Below, in pieces: positions 18,870 to 27,522 of a stretch of 62,886 bases of DNA. The first letter of the stretch is position 1; each line of letters opens with the position of its first letter. The position numbers and the translations under genes are program-made. This DNA is from Paraburkholderia sp. (GTDB lineage: Bacteria; Pseudomonadota; Gammaproteobacteria; Burkholderiales; Burkholderiaceae). The notes below the pieces were generated by a model. It did not search any database. It was not told where the DNA came from and saw nothing but the letters and a program-made list of their open reading frames with translations. Location of the stretch: NCBI RefSeq assembly GCF_004298475.1, contig NZ_SCRP01000019.1, positions 1 to 62,886 of the forward strand. The letters are read 5' to 3'.

Positions 18870-20098
18870 GCACCAACATCAACAGAGAGGCGCCGCTGCC
18901 CGCGCGCGTTCGTCCGCGCGCCTGGATGCTCGTGGCCGCGCTCGCCGTTGCGGGCGTTGTCGCACTCGGCGTGATCCAGCGGCATCGCAACCTGACCGAG
19001 CTGACCCAGGTCGCGAACGAAGACGCGACGCCGGCGGTCCAGGTGGTCTCGCCGAGCCCCGGCCCGGCCACGCGCACGCTGACGCTGCCCGGCAACATCC
19101 GCGCCTGGTATTCCGCGCCGATTTACGCGCAGGTGTCGGGCTACGTGCGCCGCTGGAACAGGGACTATGGCGCGACCGTGAAGGCCGGCGAGGTGCTCGC
19201 GACCATCGATGCGCCAGCCGTCGACGAGCAGTACCAGAGCGCGCAGGCGGACCTCGACGTGGCGCGCGCGCGCTACAACCTCGCGCAACTGACCGCGCAG
19301 CGCTGGCTCGCGCTCGCCGGGACTCAGGCCGTCTCGCAACAGGACGTGGACGTCAAGGTCGCCGATGCCGCCGCGCAGAAGGCGCAGGTGCGCGCGGCCG
19401 AGCACGAAGTCGCGCGGTACCGCGTGCTCGAAGGCTTCAAGAATATCGTTGCGCCGTTCGACGGCGTCGTGACCGTGCGCAGCACCGACGTCGGCAACTA
19501 CGTGAACGCCGCGGGCGTGGACGTGGGTTCGCGCGGCTCGGCCGACGAACTCTTCACCGTCGCGAATATTCACGAGATGCGCGTGTTCGTGTCGGTGCCG
19601 CAGGACTACGCCGCGATACTGAAGCCGGGGCTGACCGCGACGCTGTCGTTGCCGCAGTTTCCGGGCCGCGAATTCAAGGCGTCGTTCGAGACGACCGCCA
19701 ACGCTTTCGACCCGCAGACACGCACCGTGATCGCCGAACTGCTCGTGCCGAATCCCGACCGGCTGATCTGGCCGGGTGCCTATGCGAGCGTGCATCTGAA
19801 CGTTCCGCTCGACCGCAGCACGCTCGTCGTGCCCGAGCAGGCGCTGCTGTTCCGCGCCGAAGGGATGCAGGTGGCGGTTGTCGATGCCGGTGACAAGGTG
19901 CATCTGCGCAACGTGAAGCTCGGCCTCAACTTCGGCAAGACGGTGCAGGTGCTCGAAGGTGTGAGTGCCTCGGACCGGATTGTGATGAGTCCGTCGGCCG
20001 GTCTGCTCGACGGTCAGGCCGTGCATATCGAGCCGGGCGAGAACGGCGTGGCGGTTGCCTCCGCCGCGCCGCGCGGTCATGCAGAGGTGATGCGATGA
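18866..20098 (+). CDS. RND efflux periplasmic adaptor (membrane fusion protein)
   Basis: 410 aa. An N-terminal membrane anchor (WMLVAALAVAGVVALGVI, about 20-37) is not followed by a lipobox, so it is anchored by the helix. Then the split lipoyl domain (VSGYVRRWNRDYGATVKAGE and FKNIVAPFDGVVTVRSTDVG), a short alpha-hairpin (about 110-185), a beta-barrel and a membrane-proximal domain. It bridges the pump and the outer-membrane factor. ATGA overlaps at both ends indicate tight translational coupling. Confidence 0.92.
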   Translation: MSTNINREAPLPARVRPRAWMLVAALAVAGVVALGVIQRHRNLTELTQVANEDATPAVQVVSPSPGPATRTLTLPGNIRAWYSAPIYAQVSGYVRRWNRDYGATVKAGEVLATIDAPAVDEQYQSAQADLDVARARYNLAQLTAQRWLALAGTQAVSQQDVDVKVADAAAQKAQVRAAEHEVARYRVLEGFKNIVAPFDGVVTVRSTDVGNYVNAAGVDVGSRGSADELFTVANIHEMRVFVSVPQDYAAILKPGLTATLSLPQFPGREFKASFETTANAFDPQTRTVIAELLVPNPDRLIWPGAYASVHLNVPLDRSTLVVPEQALLFRAEGMQVAVVDAGDKVHLRNVKLGLNFGKTVQVLEGVSASDRIVMSPSAGLLDGQAVHIEPGENGVAVASAAPRGHAEVMR

Positions 20099-21615
20099 GG
20101 GTGAGGCGCAGCGGCGTGCGCGGTTGCCTCGGCGGCATGGCTGTGCTGACGCTGACGATGCTCGTCTCCGGATGCAATCTCGCGCCCGTCTATCATCCGC
20201 CGGGCATGTTGTTGCCGCCGCAATATTCGGGCATGGGGCCGTTCGTGAAGGCCGATCCGGCTGCACAGCAGGAACAGGGTGCATGGTGGAAGATCTTCGA
20301 CGACGCGGAACTCGACACACTGGAGCGCAAGCTCGACGCATCGAATCCCGATCTGAACGCGGCCGTGCAGACGTACGCCCAGGCCCGCTACGCTGTGGCG
20401 GCGGCGCATGCCGGGCTGCTGCCCGAACTCGGCATGAACGCCTTCACGAGCGAGAACCACGAGTCGGCCCACACGCTGTTCCATAGCGGCACGGGACCCA
20501 GGCAGCAGATGTCGAACGGGTACGGGCTCGAGGCCTCGTGGGCGCTCGACTTCTGGGGCGAAGCCGGCAATCGCGTGCGTGAAGCGCAAAGGGGCGCGCA
20601 GGGCGCAGCCGCGCAGCTCGCGCTAGCGCGGCTCAGCCTCGAAACGGAGCTTGCGAGCGACTACATGGCGATGCGCGGGCTCGATGCCGAACATGCGGCT
20701 TATGGCCGGGCCATCGCGCTCTATCAAAACGCGCTGGAAATCACGCAGGCACGTTACGCGGGGCGGATCGCCGCGGGACTCGACGTTGCGCGCGCACAGA
20801 ACCAGTTGGCTTCCGCGAAGGCTGCCGATACCGAGGTGGTCTCCCAGCGCCGCGTGCTCGAACACGCGGTGGCCGTGCTGGCCGGCGAGAACCCGATCGG
20901 CTTCCATCTGGCGAGCGAATCGGTCATGCACGTGGCCGTGCCCGTCGTGCCCGTGAGCGTGCCGTCGCTGCTGCTGCAGCGGCGGCCCGACATCGCGGCA
21001 GCCGAGCGTCGCATGGCCGCCGCGAACGCCGCCATCGGCATCGCGCGCGCCGCGTTCTATCCGAACATCCGGCTTGCCGCGCAGGCGGGCTTCGAGGACA
21101 CGGCGTGGGGCCTCGCCGCGCTGCCCAACAGCCTCTGGGCAGTCGGTGCGTCCGCGATGCTGCCGCTCTTCGAAGGCGGCCTGCGACGCGCCCAGTTGCA
21201 GGCAAGCTGGGCGCGGTTCGCGCAGACGGGCGACCAGTACCGCGCGGTGGTGCTGCAGGCATTTCGCGAAGTCGAGGACAACCTTGCGTTGACCGATGGT
21301 CTTGCGCAGGAGTCGCAGCAGCAGGACGCAGCGCTTGCCGCCGCGAAACAGGTGCAGATGCTTGCGCTGACGCTCTACACGGGCGGCATCGACAACTATC
21401 TGAACGTGACCGTCGCGCAGATCGCGGCGCTCAACGCGCAGATCGCCGCCATCCAGTTGAAGACGCGCCGCCTGCAGACCTCGGTTGCGCTGATCGGCGC
21501 ATTGGGCGGCGGCTGGAGCCGGGCGGACCTGCCCGGCGAGGCGCAAATGATGCCGGGCCGCGACGATGTTGCCCGCACGCGCGAAGCCGCCGTGGCGGCG
21601 GGCGCACAACTCTAG
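20095..21615 (+). CDS. NodT-family outer-membrane efflux lipoprotein
   Basis: 506 aa. Signal peptide with lipobox LVSGC (Cys 27), so lipid-anchored in the outer membrane. Two OEP repeats typical of TolC-like channels (about 70-260 and 285-485), including the PSLLLQRRPDIAAAERRM stretch that opens the second repeat in this family. It completes the tripartite pump with the two preceding genes. Followed by a regulatory gap and the histidine kinase gene. Confidence 0.92.
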   Translation: MRVRRSGVRGCLGGMAVLTLTMLVSGCNLAPVYHPPGMLLPPQYSGMGPFVKADPAAQQEQGAWWKIFDDAELDTLERKLDASNPDLNAAVQTYAQARYAVAAAHAGLLPELGMNAFTSENHESAHTLFHSGTGPRQQMSNGYGLEASWALDFWGEAGNRVREAQRGAQGAAAQLALARLSLETELASDYMAMRGLDAEHAAYGRAIALYQNALEITQARYAGRIAAGLDVARAQNQLASAKAADTEVVSQRRVLEHAVAVLAGENPIGFHLASESVMHVAVPVVPVSVPSLLLQRRPDIAAAERRMAAANAAIGIARAAFYPNIRLAAQAGFEDTAWGLAALPNSLWAVGASAMLPLFEGGLRRAQLQASWARFAQTGDQYRAVVLQAFREVEDNLALTDGLAQESQQQDAALAAAKQVQMLALTLYTGGIDNYLNVTVAQIAALNAQIAAIQLKTRRLQTSVALIGALGGGWSRADLPGEAQMMPGRDDVARTREAAVAAGAQL

Positions 21616-21618
21616 AAA

Positions 21619-21635
21619 TTTAATGCTCTCTTAAT
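21619..21635 (+). promoter_or_regulatory. PmrA/QseB-type box before the first efflux histidine kinase
   Basis: TTTAATGCTCTCTTAAT: TTTAAT-N5-CTTAAT fits YTTAAK-N5-YTTAAK exactly, with an 11-base period. It starts 4 bases after the outer-membrane-factor stop and is about 130 bases before the kinase ATG, so it may give the kinase genes their own promoter, possibly autoregulated by one of the OmpR-family regulators here. Confidence 0.5.
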
Positions 21636-21763
21636 GGAAATGATGTTGTTGCGCCGCAGCACGGAGGCTAAGATCGCTGCACGTTTGGAAGGATGGGCGA
21701 GAGGCGGGCTGAAAATGCGTGGGTATCGGACAGGGTCGACGTGTTCACTGGATTGACGCTCGA

Positions 21764-23230
21764 ATGATGAATCTGTCCCGACCGCTGGCTATGCCCGTCA
21801 TGCAGGCAAGGATCCGCGTCCCCGTCGCCGACCCGCGGCACGAGCGCTGGCGAAGCACCGTGTTCCGGTGGTTCATCGCCTACGCCGTGATTTTCTCCGT
21901 CGCGTTTACGGCGCTGCTCGGGCTCATCGAGTATTCCGTCAACGCCGCGATGCAGCGCGAGACCGATAGCGGGCTGCGCTGGCAACTGCGCTATTTCGAC
22001 GGCTATGCGAACGATGATCTCGCGACGTCGATCGACGTGCGCATCCGGCGCCAGGCGCACCAGCGCAACTACTACGGCCTGTTCGCGCCCGACGGCCGCC
22101 GGCTTGCGGGCGACCTCCTCAGCGTTCCGCCCGCGCTCGCATTCGAGCGCTTCACCCATCCGCACGATCTGGAGCAGGGCAAGACACTCTGGTTCGACGT
22201 CGGCGCATGGCGCGTGCGCGTGCGGGCGATGGGCGAAGTGCGCGCCGACGGCTCGCGGCTCGTGGTCGCGCGCACGCTCGACGATGTGCAGCGCGTGCGT
22301 GACGAGCTGCTGAAGGCACTCGTGGTCGGCGGCTGTGCGTGCCTGCTCGGCGGCCTCGTCGCGGGGCTCTTGCTCAGCGTCCGGCAGATGCGGCGCGTCG
22401 CCGATATCCGGCGCGTGACCTCGCGCATCACGGGCGGCGATCTCGCGCAGCGTCTGCCCGTGAGCGGGCAGGACGAATTCGACATGCTCGCGAGGCTCGT
22501 CAATCAGATGCTCGACGAAATCGAGCGGCTGATGGACGAAGTGAAGGGCGCGTGCGATGTCGTCGCGCACGACCTGCGCACGCCGCTCGTGCGGTTGAAG
22601 CTGCGTCTTGCGACGCTGGCCGAGTCGTTGCCGCAGGCGGGCGCGGCCGGATCTGCGAGCGCCGCGAGCGTGCTGGCGGCTGCGCGCAACGACGCCGATG
22701 TGATCCTCGGCCGCTTCGCCGCGTTGCTGCGCATCTCGGAGATCGGCTCGCTGCAGCGGCGCCGCGCGTTTTCAACGGTCGCGCTCGACGTGCTCGTCAC
22801 CGAACTGTGCGATCTCTACATGCCGCTCGCGGACGAGCGGCGCATTGCATTGACGGTCAGCATCGAAAACGTCGGCGCCGTCTGGGCCGACCGCGCGCTG
22901 CTTTTCGAGGCATTCACGAACCTGCTCGACAATGCGATCAAGTTCACGCCCGATGGCGGGCACGTCGGCGTGCGGCTGCGCCAGCTCGAAGCGGGACCGC
23001 AATTCTCCGTCGTCGATTCGGGGCCCGGCATTCCCGAAGACGAGCGGCAGTGCGTGCTGACGCGCTACTACCGCGGCGAGCGCACGCGTCACGTGCCGGG
23101 CACGGGGCTCGGGCTCGGCATCGTCGCCGCCGTCGTGCGGCTGCATGACTTCCGGCTCTCCATCTCGGACGCGGACGGCCCTGCATCGGGCACGTTCATC
23201 CGCGTGGATTGCTGGCCGCACGATTCATGA
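21764..23230 (+). CDS. Sensor histidine kinase, efflux locus copy 1
   Basis: 488 aa from ATG 21764; starts at 21719 (GTG) or 21767/21791 cannot be excluded as ribosome sites are weak. Two membrane helices (about 33-56 and about 185-208) enclose a 125-residue periplasmic sensor with the NYYGLFAPDGRRLAGD segment. HAMP (TSRITGGDLAQRLPV), H-box with His in VVAHDLRTPLVRL (about 269), N-box FTNLLDNAIKF, G-boxes DSGPGIPED and GTGLGLGIV. It is paralogous to the kinase at 24745. The regulator at 14963 is the most likely partner, separated from it by the pump genes. Confidence 0.88.
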   Translation: MMNLSRPLAMPVMQARIRVPVADPRHERWRSTVFRWFIAYAVIFSVAFTALLGLIEYSVNAAMQRETDSGLRWQLRYFDGYANDDLATSIDVRIRRQAHQRNYYGLFAPDGRRLAGDLLSVPPALAFERFTHPHDLEQGKTLWFDVGAWRVRVRAMGEVRADGSRLVVARTLDDVQRVRDELLKALVVGGCACLLGGLVAGLLLSVRQMRRVADIRRVTSRITGGDLAQRLPVSGQDEFDMLARLVNQMLDEIERLMDEVKGACDVVAHDLRTPLVRLKLRLATLAESLPQAGAAGSASAASVLAAARNDADVILGRFAALLRISEIGSLQRRRAFSTVALDVLVTELCDLYMPLADERRIALTVSIENVGAVWADRALLFEAFTNLLDNAIKFTPDGGHVGVRLRQLEAGPQFSVVDSGPGIPEDERQCVLTRYYRGERTRHVPGTGLGLGIVAAVVRLHDFRLSISDADGPASGTFIRVDCWPHDS

Positions 23231-23246
23231 CGGACTCGACCCACCG

Positions 23247-23918
23247 ATGAGAATCCTGTTGAGCTGCGCGTCCGAGGCGGAGCGGGTCTATCTTTGCAAG
23301 GCGCTGAGCGAAAGCCTGCACAGCGTCGAGGCGACCGACGATCTGCGCTTCGCGCATTACCTCGCCGCGCAGGAGCTGTTCGATGCGCTCGTGGTGCGCG
23401 TGGCAGGCGGCCCGTCGCAGACCGGTCTCGAAGCGGCGTTGCCGACGCTCGCGCGTCTGCCGGGCCGGCCTTCGCTCGTCGTCGTGCTGGACGCGGCCTC
23501 GCCCGCCGACTGCGCGAGACTGCTGCGCGCCGGAGCCGACGCCTGCTTTGTCGAGCCGTATTCGGTGATGGAGATCACCGAGCGCATGCGCGCACTCTCG
23601 CGCGACGCGCCGGGCCGCGCGGGGCGCAGCGCGTGCGAAGTCCGCCTCGATCCGGCCACGCGCGAACTGGTGGAGGGCGCGCAACGGGTCGAGCTGACGC
23701 GGCGCGAATATCTCGTTGTCGAATGCCTGCTGCGCGAAGCGAATGCGCCGATCGCGCGCGACTATCTGATTCGCTATGCCTGGCCCGAGAAGGAGGGCGT
23801 GGAGCCGACGAGCCTGAACCTCGTGGTCCTGAGGCTGCGGCGCAAGCTCGGCGCGTGCGGGGTGCGCACGAGCATCGAAACTGTGAGCCGCTACGGCTAC
23901 CGGCTCTGCACCGGCTGA
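23247..23918 (+). CDS. Atypical OmpR-family regulator with degenerate receiver
   Basis: 223 aa from ATG 23247, 16 bases after the kinase stop. The C-terminal winged helix is intact (LTRREYLVVECLLREAN, then LNLVVLRLRRKLGACGV and SRYGYRLC). The receiver-like N-half keeps the fold pattern but lacks every key residue: the acidic pocket is LLSCASE, the phospho-Asp position in FDALVVRVAGG is Arg 51, and the TKPF lysine is Glu in CFVEPYS (about 102). So it cannot be phosphorylated in the normal way. It probably works through dimerisation, a ligand, or by antagonising its two paralogues. Confidence 0.85.
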   Translation: MRILLSCASEAERVYLCKALSESLHSVEATDDLRFAHYLAAQELFDALVVRVAGGPSQTGLEAALPTLARLPGRPSLVVVLDAASPADCARLLRAGADACFVEPYSVMEITERMRALSRDAPGRAGRSACEVRLDPATRELVEGAQRVELTRREYLVVECLLREANAPIARDYLIRYAWPEKEGVEPTSLNLVVLRLRRKLGACGVRTSIETVSRYGYRLCTG

Positions 23919-23950
23919 GCGCCGCTTACGGGGCTGCCATCGTAGGGAAA

Positions 23951-23966
23951 ATGAAATTTTTTTCAT
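23951..23966. promoter_or_regulatory. AT-rich dyad upstream of second regulator gene
   Basis: ATGAAATTTTTTTCAT: arms ATGAAA and TTTCAT around four T residues, in the 133-base gap between the atypical regulator and the next response regulator gene. It is the only AT-rich patch in this part of the locus, so it is a candidate operator or promoter element; a rightward terminator is unlikely because T-rich sequence does not follow. Confidence 0.35.
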
Positions 23967-24051
23967 GAAAATATCGGCAGGACGGCGCAAACGCGCCGGT
24001 AAAATTCCCCGCTTCTGAGCGATTCGCGCTCGCTGGCTGCCGGAGCCCCCC

Positions 24052-24735
24052 ATGAACGAGGTACGCGTGCTGACCGTTGAAGACGACGCCATTACCGCGA
24101 ACGAAATCATCGGCGAGCTGACTCAGCACGGTTTTCAGGTTAATTGGGTCGACAACGGCCGTGATGGCATGGCACATGCGCTGAGCGACCAGTACGACGT
24201 CATCACGCTCGACCGCATGCTGCCCGGCGTGGACGGTCTCTCGATCCTGACCGCCATGCGCACGGTCGGCGTGCAGACGCCCGTGCTGATGCTGAGCGCG
24301 CTCGGCGACGTCGACGAGCGCGTGCGCGGCCTGCGCGCGGGCGGCGACGACTATCTGACCAAGCCCTTCGATCCCGACGAACTCACGGCCCGACTCGAAG
24401 TGCTGCTGCGCCGGCGGCAATCCACGGGCGAGACGCCCGAGACCGTGCTGCACGTGCGCGATCTGGAGATCGACCTGATTTCCAGACGGGTCAGCCGGGG
24501 CGGCGAAGACATTGCGCTGCTGCCCACCGAGTTCAAGGTGCTCGAATTCATGATGCGCCACGCGGGCAAGACCATCACGCGCACGATGCTGTTCGAGGCC
24601 GTGTGGGGCTACCACTTCGATCCGGGCACGAACCTGATCGACGTCCACATGGGACGCCTGCGCAAGAAAATCGATCCGCCGGGCGTGGAGCCGATGATTC
24701 AGACCGTTCGCGGTTCCGGCTACATTCTCGGCTAG
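24052..24735 (+). CDS. OmpR-family response regulator, efflux locus copy 2
   Basis: 227 aa. All receiver residues are present: VEDD (8-11), phospho-Asp in VITLDRMLPGVDG (about 54), Lys in DDYLTKPFDPDE (about 104). Winged helix with LLPTEFKVLEFMMRHAGK and LIDVHMGRLRKKI. About 60 percent identical by eye to the regulator at 14963, so the two arose by duplication. It is 9 bases before its kinase gene and surely forms a pair with it. Confidence 0.92.
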   Translation: MNEVRVLTVEDDAITANEIIGELTQHGFQVNWVDNGRDGMAHALSDQYDVITLDRMLPGVDGLSILTAMRTVGVQTPVLMLSALGDVDERVRGLRAGGDDYLTKPFDPDELTARLEVLLRRRQSTGETPETVLHVRDLEIDLISRRVSRGGEDIALLPTEFKVLEFMMRHAGKTITRTMLFEAVWGYHFDPGTNLIDVHMGRLRKKIDPPGVEPMIQTVRGSGYILG

Positions 24736-24744
24736 GAGGACGCA

Positions 24745-26217
24745 GTGAGTCGCTCCATGCCGGAGGCCCACGATCCGGCCAGCCGCCGCTGGCATACGGC
24801 CACGGTGCGCTGGCTCTACGTATTCACCGCGCTGTTCGGAATCGTGCTGACGCTGCTCGTCGGCGTCATCTCGTGGGTGGCGACGGGCTCGATCGAGCGC
24901 GACACCGATACGATTCTCAACTGGCAGCTCACCTATTTCGGCTCCGTGCCCGATGGCCAGCTCGCCGGTGTGATCACCCATCGCCTCGAATACGAGCACA
25001 GGCATTCGAACTACTACGGGCTCTTCGACCGTGCGGGCCGGCATATCGCGGGCGACATTGCCGTGTTGCCGTCGTATGGCGTCACCGGCCGCACCGGAGT
25101 CACGCTCAGGCATACGCTGCTGCTGCTCGATGGCGTGCGCTCGCCGATCGTCCGGTCGATGACGGACAAGCGGCCGGATGGCCGGCAACTCGTCGTCGCG
25201 CGCGACATGACGAGCGTTCTGCAGATCCGCGAGATCGTGATCCGGTCGCTCATGGCCGGCGGCGGCATTGCGGTGCTGCTTGTCATCGCCAGTTCGCTCG
25301 TGCTCGGCGTGCGGCAAATCCGGCGCGTGTACGAAATGCGCCGCGTGACGTTCTGCATCGCGCAGGGCGACCTCGCGCAGCGCCTGCCCGTTGGCGGCAG
25401 CAGCGACGAACTCGACATGCTCGCGCATCTGGTGAACCACATGCTCGACGAGATCGAGCGGCTGATGGGCGAGGTCAAGGGCGCCTGCGACGGCATCGCG
25501 CACGATCTGCGCACGCCGCTCGCGCGCCTGCATACCGTGCTCGGGCGCGTCGCCGCGCTCGACTCCGTGCGCACCGACGAAGCGGGCATGGCGCTGATCG
25601 AATGCGCGCGCACGGAGACGGACCGCCTGCTCGAACGGTTCCGCGCCATGCTGCGGATTTCGGAAATCGGCACGCTGCAGCGTCGCGGCGGTTTCGGGTT
25701 CGTCGATCTGGCGGAACTCGTGCAGGAACTCGCGGAACTCTACGAGCCGCTCGCCGAAAGCCGTGCGCTGAAGTGGCGCGCACAGATCGATGAGGCCGCA
25801 CCGATTCACGGCGACCGCGCGTTGCTGTTCGAGGCGTTCAGCAATCTGATCGACAACGCGATCAAGTTCGCGCCGTGGGGCGGCAGCGTGAGCGTGGCGT
25901 TGCGCGCGACGGCGCCTGGCGCTGTCGTCGAGATCGCCGATAACGGCCCCGGCATTCCGGATGTGGAGCGGGCCGCGGTATTGCAGCGCTTTTATCGCGG
26001 CAGCGCCGCGCGCCAGATCCCAGGTTCGGGACTCGGGCTCAGCATGGTCTCCGCGGTGCTGAGGTTGCACGATTTCAGGCTTCGCATCGAAGATGCGAAC
26101 GACAATGCAAACGACTGCGCGAACGACAGCGCGAACGACAGCACGGAATCGGGTGTACGCATCAGCGTCGAGTGCTGGCCGGGCGCGCTCGTGGTGAACG
26201 AGCCGGGTGAGCGATGA
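24745..26217 (+). CDS. Sensor histidine kinase, efflux locus copy 2
   Basis: 490 aa from GTG 24745, directly behind AGGAGG. Same plan as the kinase at 21764: TM1 (about 24-48), periplasmic sensor with SNYYGLFDRAGRHIAGDIA, TM2 (about 170-190), HAMP (GDLAQRLPVGG), H-box His in IAHDLRTPLARL (about 253), N-box FSNLIDNAIKF, G-boxes DNGPGIPD and GSGLGLSMV. Near the C-terminus four 12-base units encode an Ala/Asn/Asp-rich repeat (26095-26142) that the other kinase lacks. Confidence 0.92.
   Translation: MSRSMPEAHDPASRRWHTATVRWLYVFTALFGIVLTLLVGVISWVATGSIERDTDTILNWQLTYFGSVPDGQLAGVITHRLEYEHRHSNYYGLFDRAGRHIAGDIAVLPSYGVTGRTGVTLRHTLLLLDGVRSPIVRSMTDKRPDGRQLVVARDMTSVLQIREIVIRSLMAGGGIAVLLVIASSLVLGVRQIRRVYEMRRVTFCIAQGDLAQRLPVGGSSDELDMLAHLVNHMLDEIERLMGEVKGACDGIAHDLRTPLARLHTVLGRVAALDSVRTDEAGMALIECARTETDRLLERFRAMLRISEIGTLQRRGGFGFVDLAELVQELAELYEPLAESRALKWRAQIDEAAPIHGDRALLFEAFSNLIDNAIKFAPWGGSVSVALRATAPGAVVEIADNGPGIPDVERAAVLQRFYRGSAARQIPGSGLGLSMVSAVLRLHDFRLRIEDANDNANDCANDSANDSTESGVRISVECWPGALVVNEPGER
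26095..26142 (+). repeat. Four 12-bp tandem repeats inside kinase gene
   Basis: Units GCGAACGACAAT, GCAAACGACTGC, GCGAACGACAGC, GCGAACGACAGC encode (A-N-D-N/C/S)x4 between the last kinase motif and the C-terminal strand. In-frame copy-number change would only lengthen a loop. Confidence 0.85.
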
Positions 26218-26229
26218 GCGAAATAGCCG

Positions 26230-26265
26230 GAATCGCACGACTGTTGCGCGCTCATTGTGCGATTC
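26230..26265. terminator. Hairpin between convergent kinase and LysR genes
   Basis: GAATCGCAC (26230-26238) pairs perfectly with GTGCGATTC (26257-26265), loop 18 bases. It sits between the converging stops at 26217 and 26282, so it may serve both directions, though no T-tract is present on either side. Confidence 0.5.
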
Positions 26266-26281
26266 GTTGTTCGGGAGAGGT

Positions 26282-27208
26282 TCAGGCGGCGCTGCGCAGC
26301 CCGTTCGAGGCCTGCGCCGTATCCGTTCTGAAGTAGTCGACGGCAAAGTCGATAAAGCTGCGCACCTTCATCGTCAGATAGTTACGGCCAGGGTACACGA
26401 TCGAGATCTGCAGCCGCCCGCCGTTGACGTCATGGCGTTCGAGCACGCGCCGCAGCGCGCCGCTCTCGACATCCTGCTCGACAAGCTTCGCGGGCAACAG
26501 TGCGATGCCCATGTCCGCCAGCGCCGCCGCGCGCGCCATTGCGTAGTTGCTCGTGGTGAGCGGCCCGTTCACGGTGATGCGCTGGATGTTGCGATCGAAG
26601 CCGAATTCCCAGATGCGCGGCCCGTCCGCGAGTGAGATCAGTTCGTGCGCCGAAAGATCGGATGGCTTCTGCGGCTGGCCATGCGCGACCAGATAGGCGG
26701 GCGAAGCGACCGCGATTTCCTGCTCCGACGTGAGGCTTCGGCTCACGAGCGAAGCGTTGGCCGGATGCCGGCTGGTCGCGAAGCAGATGTCGTAGCCGCC
26801 TTCGATCAGGTTGATCGGCGCATCGTAGACCGTGACCGCGAAATCGACGCGTGGGTTGCGCTCGCGGTACTCGCGAAACAGGCCCGCCAGATCGCCGCCC
26901 GCGAATACGGCAGGGGCCGCGATGCGCAGCACGCCGATCGGCGCGCGCGTGGCGCGGATGAGATCGGACTCCACTTCGTCGAGCTTCTCGACGACAGCAC
27001 GGCATCCTTCAAGATAGAGCTGTCCCGCTTCAGTGAGCGACAGGCTGCGTGTGGAGCGATTCAGGAGCCGCATGCCGAGATGCGCTTCGAGCATGCCGAT
27101 GTTGCGCGTGACCGCCGCGCCCGACATGCCGAGCTGCTTCGCGGTCAGATTGAAACCGCCCAGATCGACAACGCGGATGAACACCCGCATGGCTTGCAGT
27201 TGGTTCAT
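26282..27208 (-). CDS. LysR-family transcriptional regulator
   Basis: 308 aa. N-terminal winged helix-turn-helix (MNQLQAMRVFIRVVDLGGFN, then AKQLGMSGAAVTRNIGMLEA and LLNRSTRSLSLTEAG), followed by a periplasmic-binding-like effector domain. The N-terminus and the SLTEAG/LEG pattern resemble the CrgA/YhjC branch of LysR regulators. It is transcribed leftward, 315 bases downstream of the porin gene on the same strand, so it is not clearly divergent with any target; LysR targets are often neighbours, making the porin a candidate. Confidence 0.9.
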   Translation of the reverse strand: MNQLQAMRVFIRVVDLGGFNLTAKQLGMSGAAVTRNIGMLEAHLGMRLLNRSTRSLSLTEAGQLYLEGCRAVVEKLDEVESDLIRATRAPIGVLRIAAPAVFAGGDLAGLFREYRERNPRVDFAVTVYDAPINLIEGGYDICFATSRHPANASLVSRSLTSEQEIAVASPAYLVAHGQPQKPSDLSAHELISLADGPRIWEFGFDRNIQRITVNGPLTTSNYAMARAAALADMGIALLPAKLVEQDVESGALRRVLERHDVNGGRLQISIVYPGRNYLTMKVRSFIDFAVDYFRTDTAQASNGLRSAA

Positions 27209-27429
27209 TCACGATTCCGTTTTGACCCGGGAGATGCCGCATCGGCTCGTCCGGGATTTCTGATTTTCAAATACGCGAGCATTATCGAAGCGGCTCGAAG
27301 CGCATTGTTTTAAGAAGCGCTAAGAAGAACATGAAACGAAATTCAGGAACGGAAACGACGTGAAAAGACGCGTAATGCGCGGGATGCGGACAACGCCACG
27401 AACAAGGCGGACGTGCAAGGCGAAGGAGT

Positions 27430-27463
27430 AAAAAAACCGCCGCGGACATGACGTGCGCGGCGG
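27430..27463 (-). terminator. Intrinsic terminator of the porin gene
   Basis: On the minus strand CCGCCGCG ... CGCGGCGG followed by seven T residues (plus-strand A-run 27430-27436). It lies 60 bases beyond the porin stop at 27523, in the correct orientation. Confidence 0.85.
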
Positions 27464-27522
27464 GGCTGAATCCGGGCCGCAGGCCGGAGACAGGGGAGGG
27501 ATCGTCGCGAGGCGACGGCCGA

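Noticed and set aside
23926..26346. 806-codon open frame on the minus strand
   Set aside because: Antisense of the second regulator and kinase genes, which have clear domain evidence; the product is low-complexity and has no motif.
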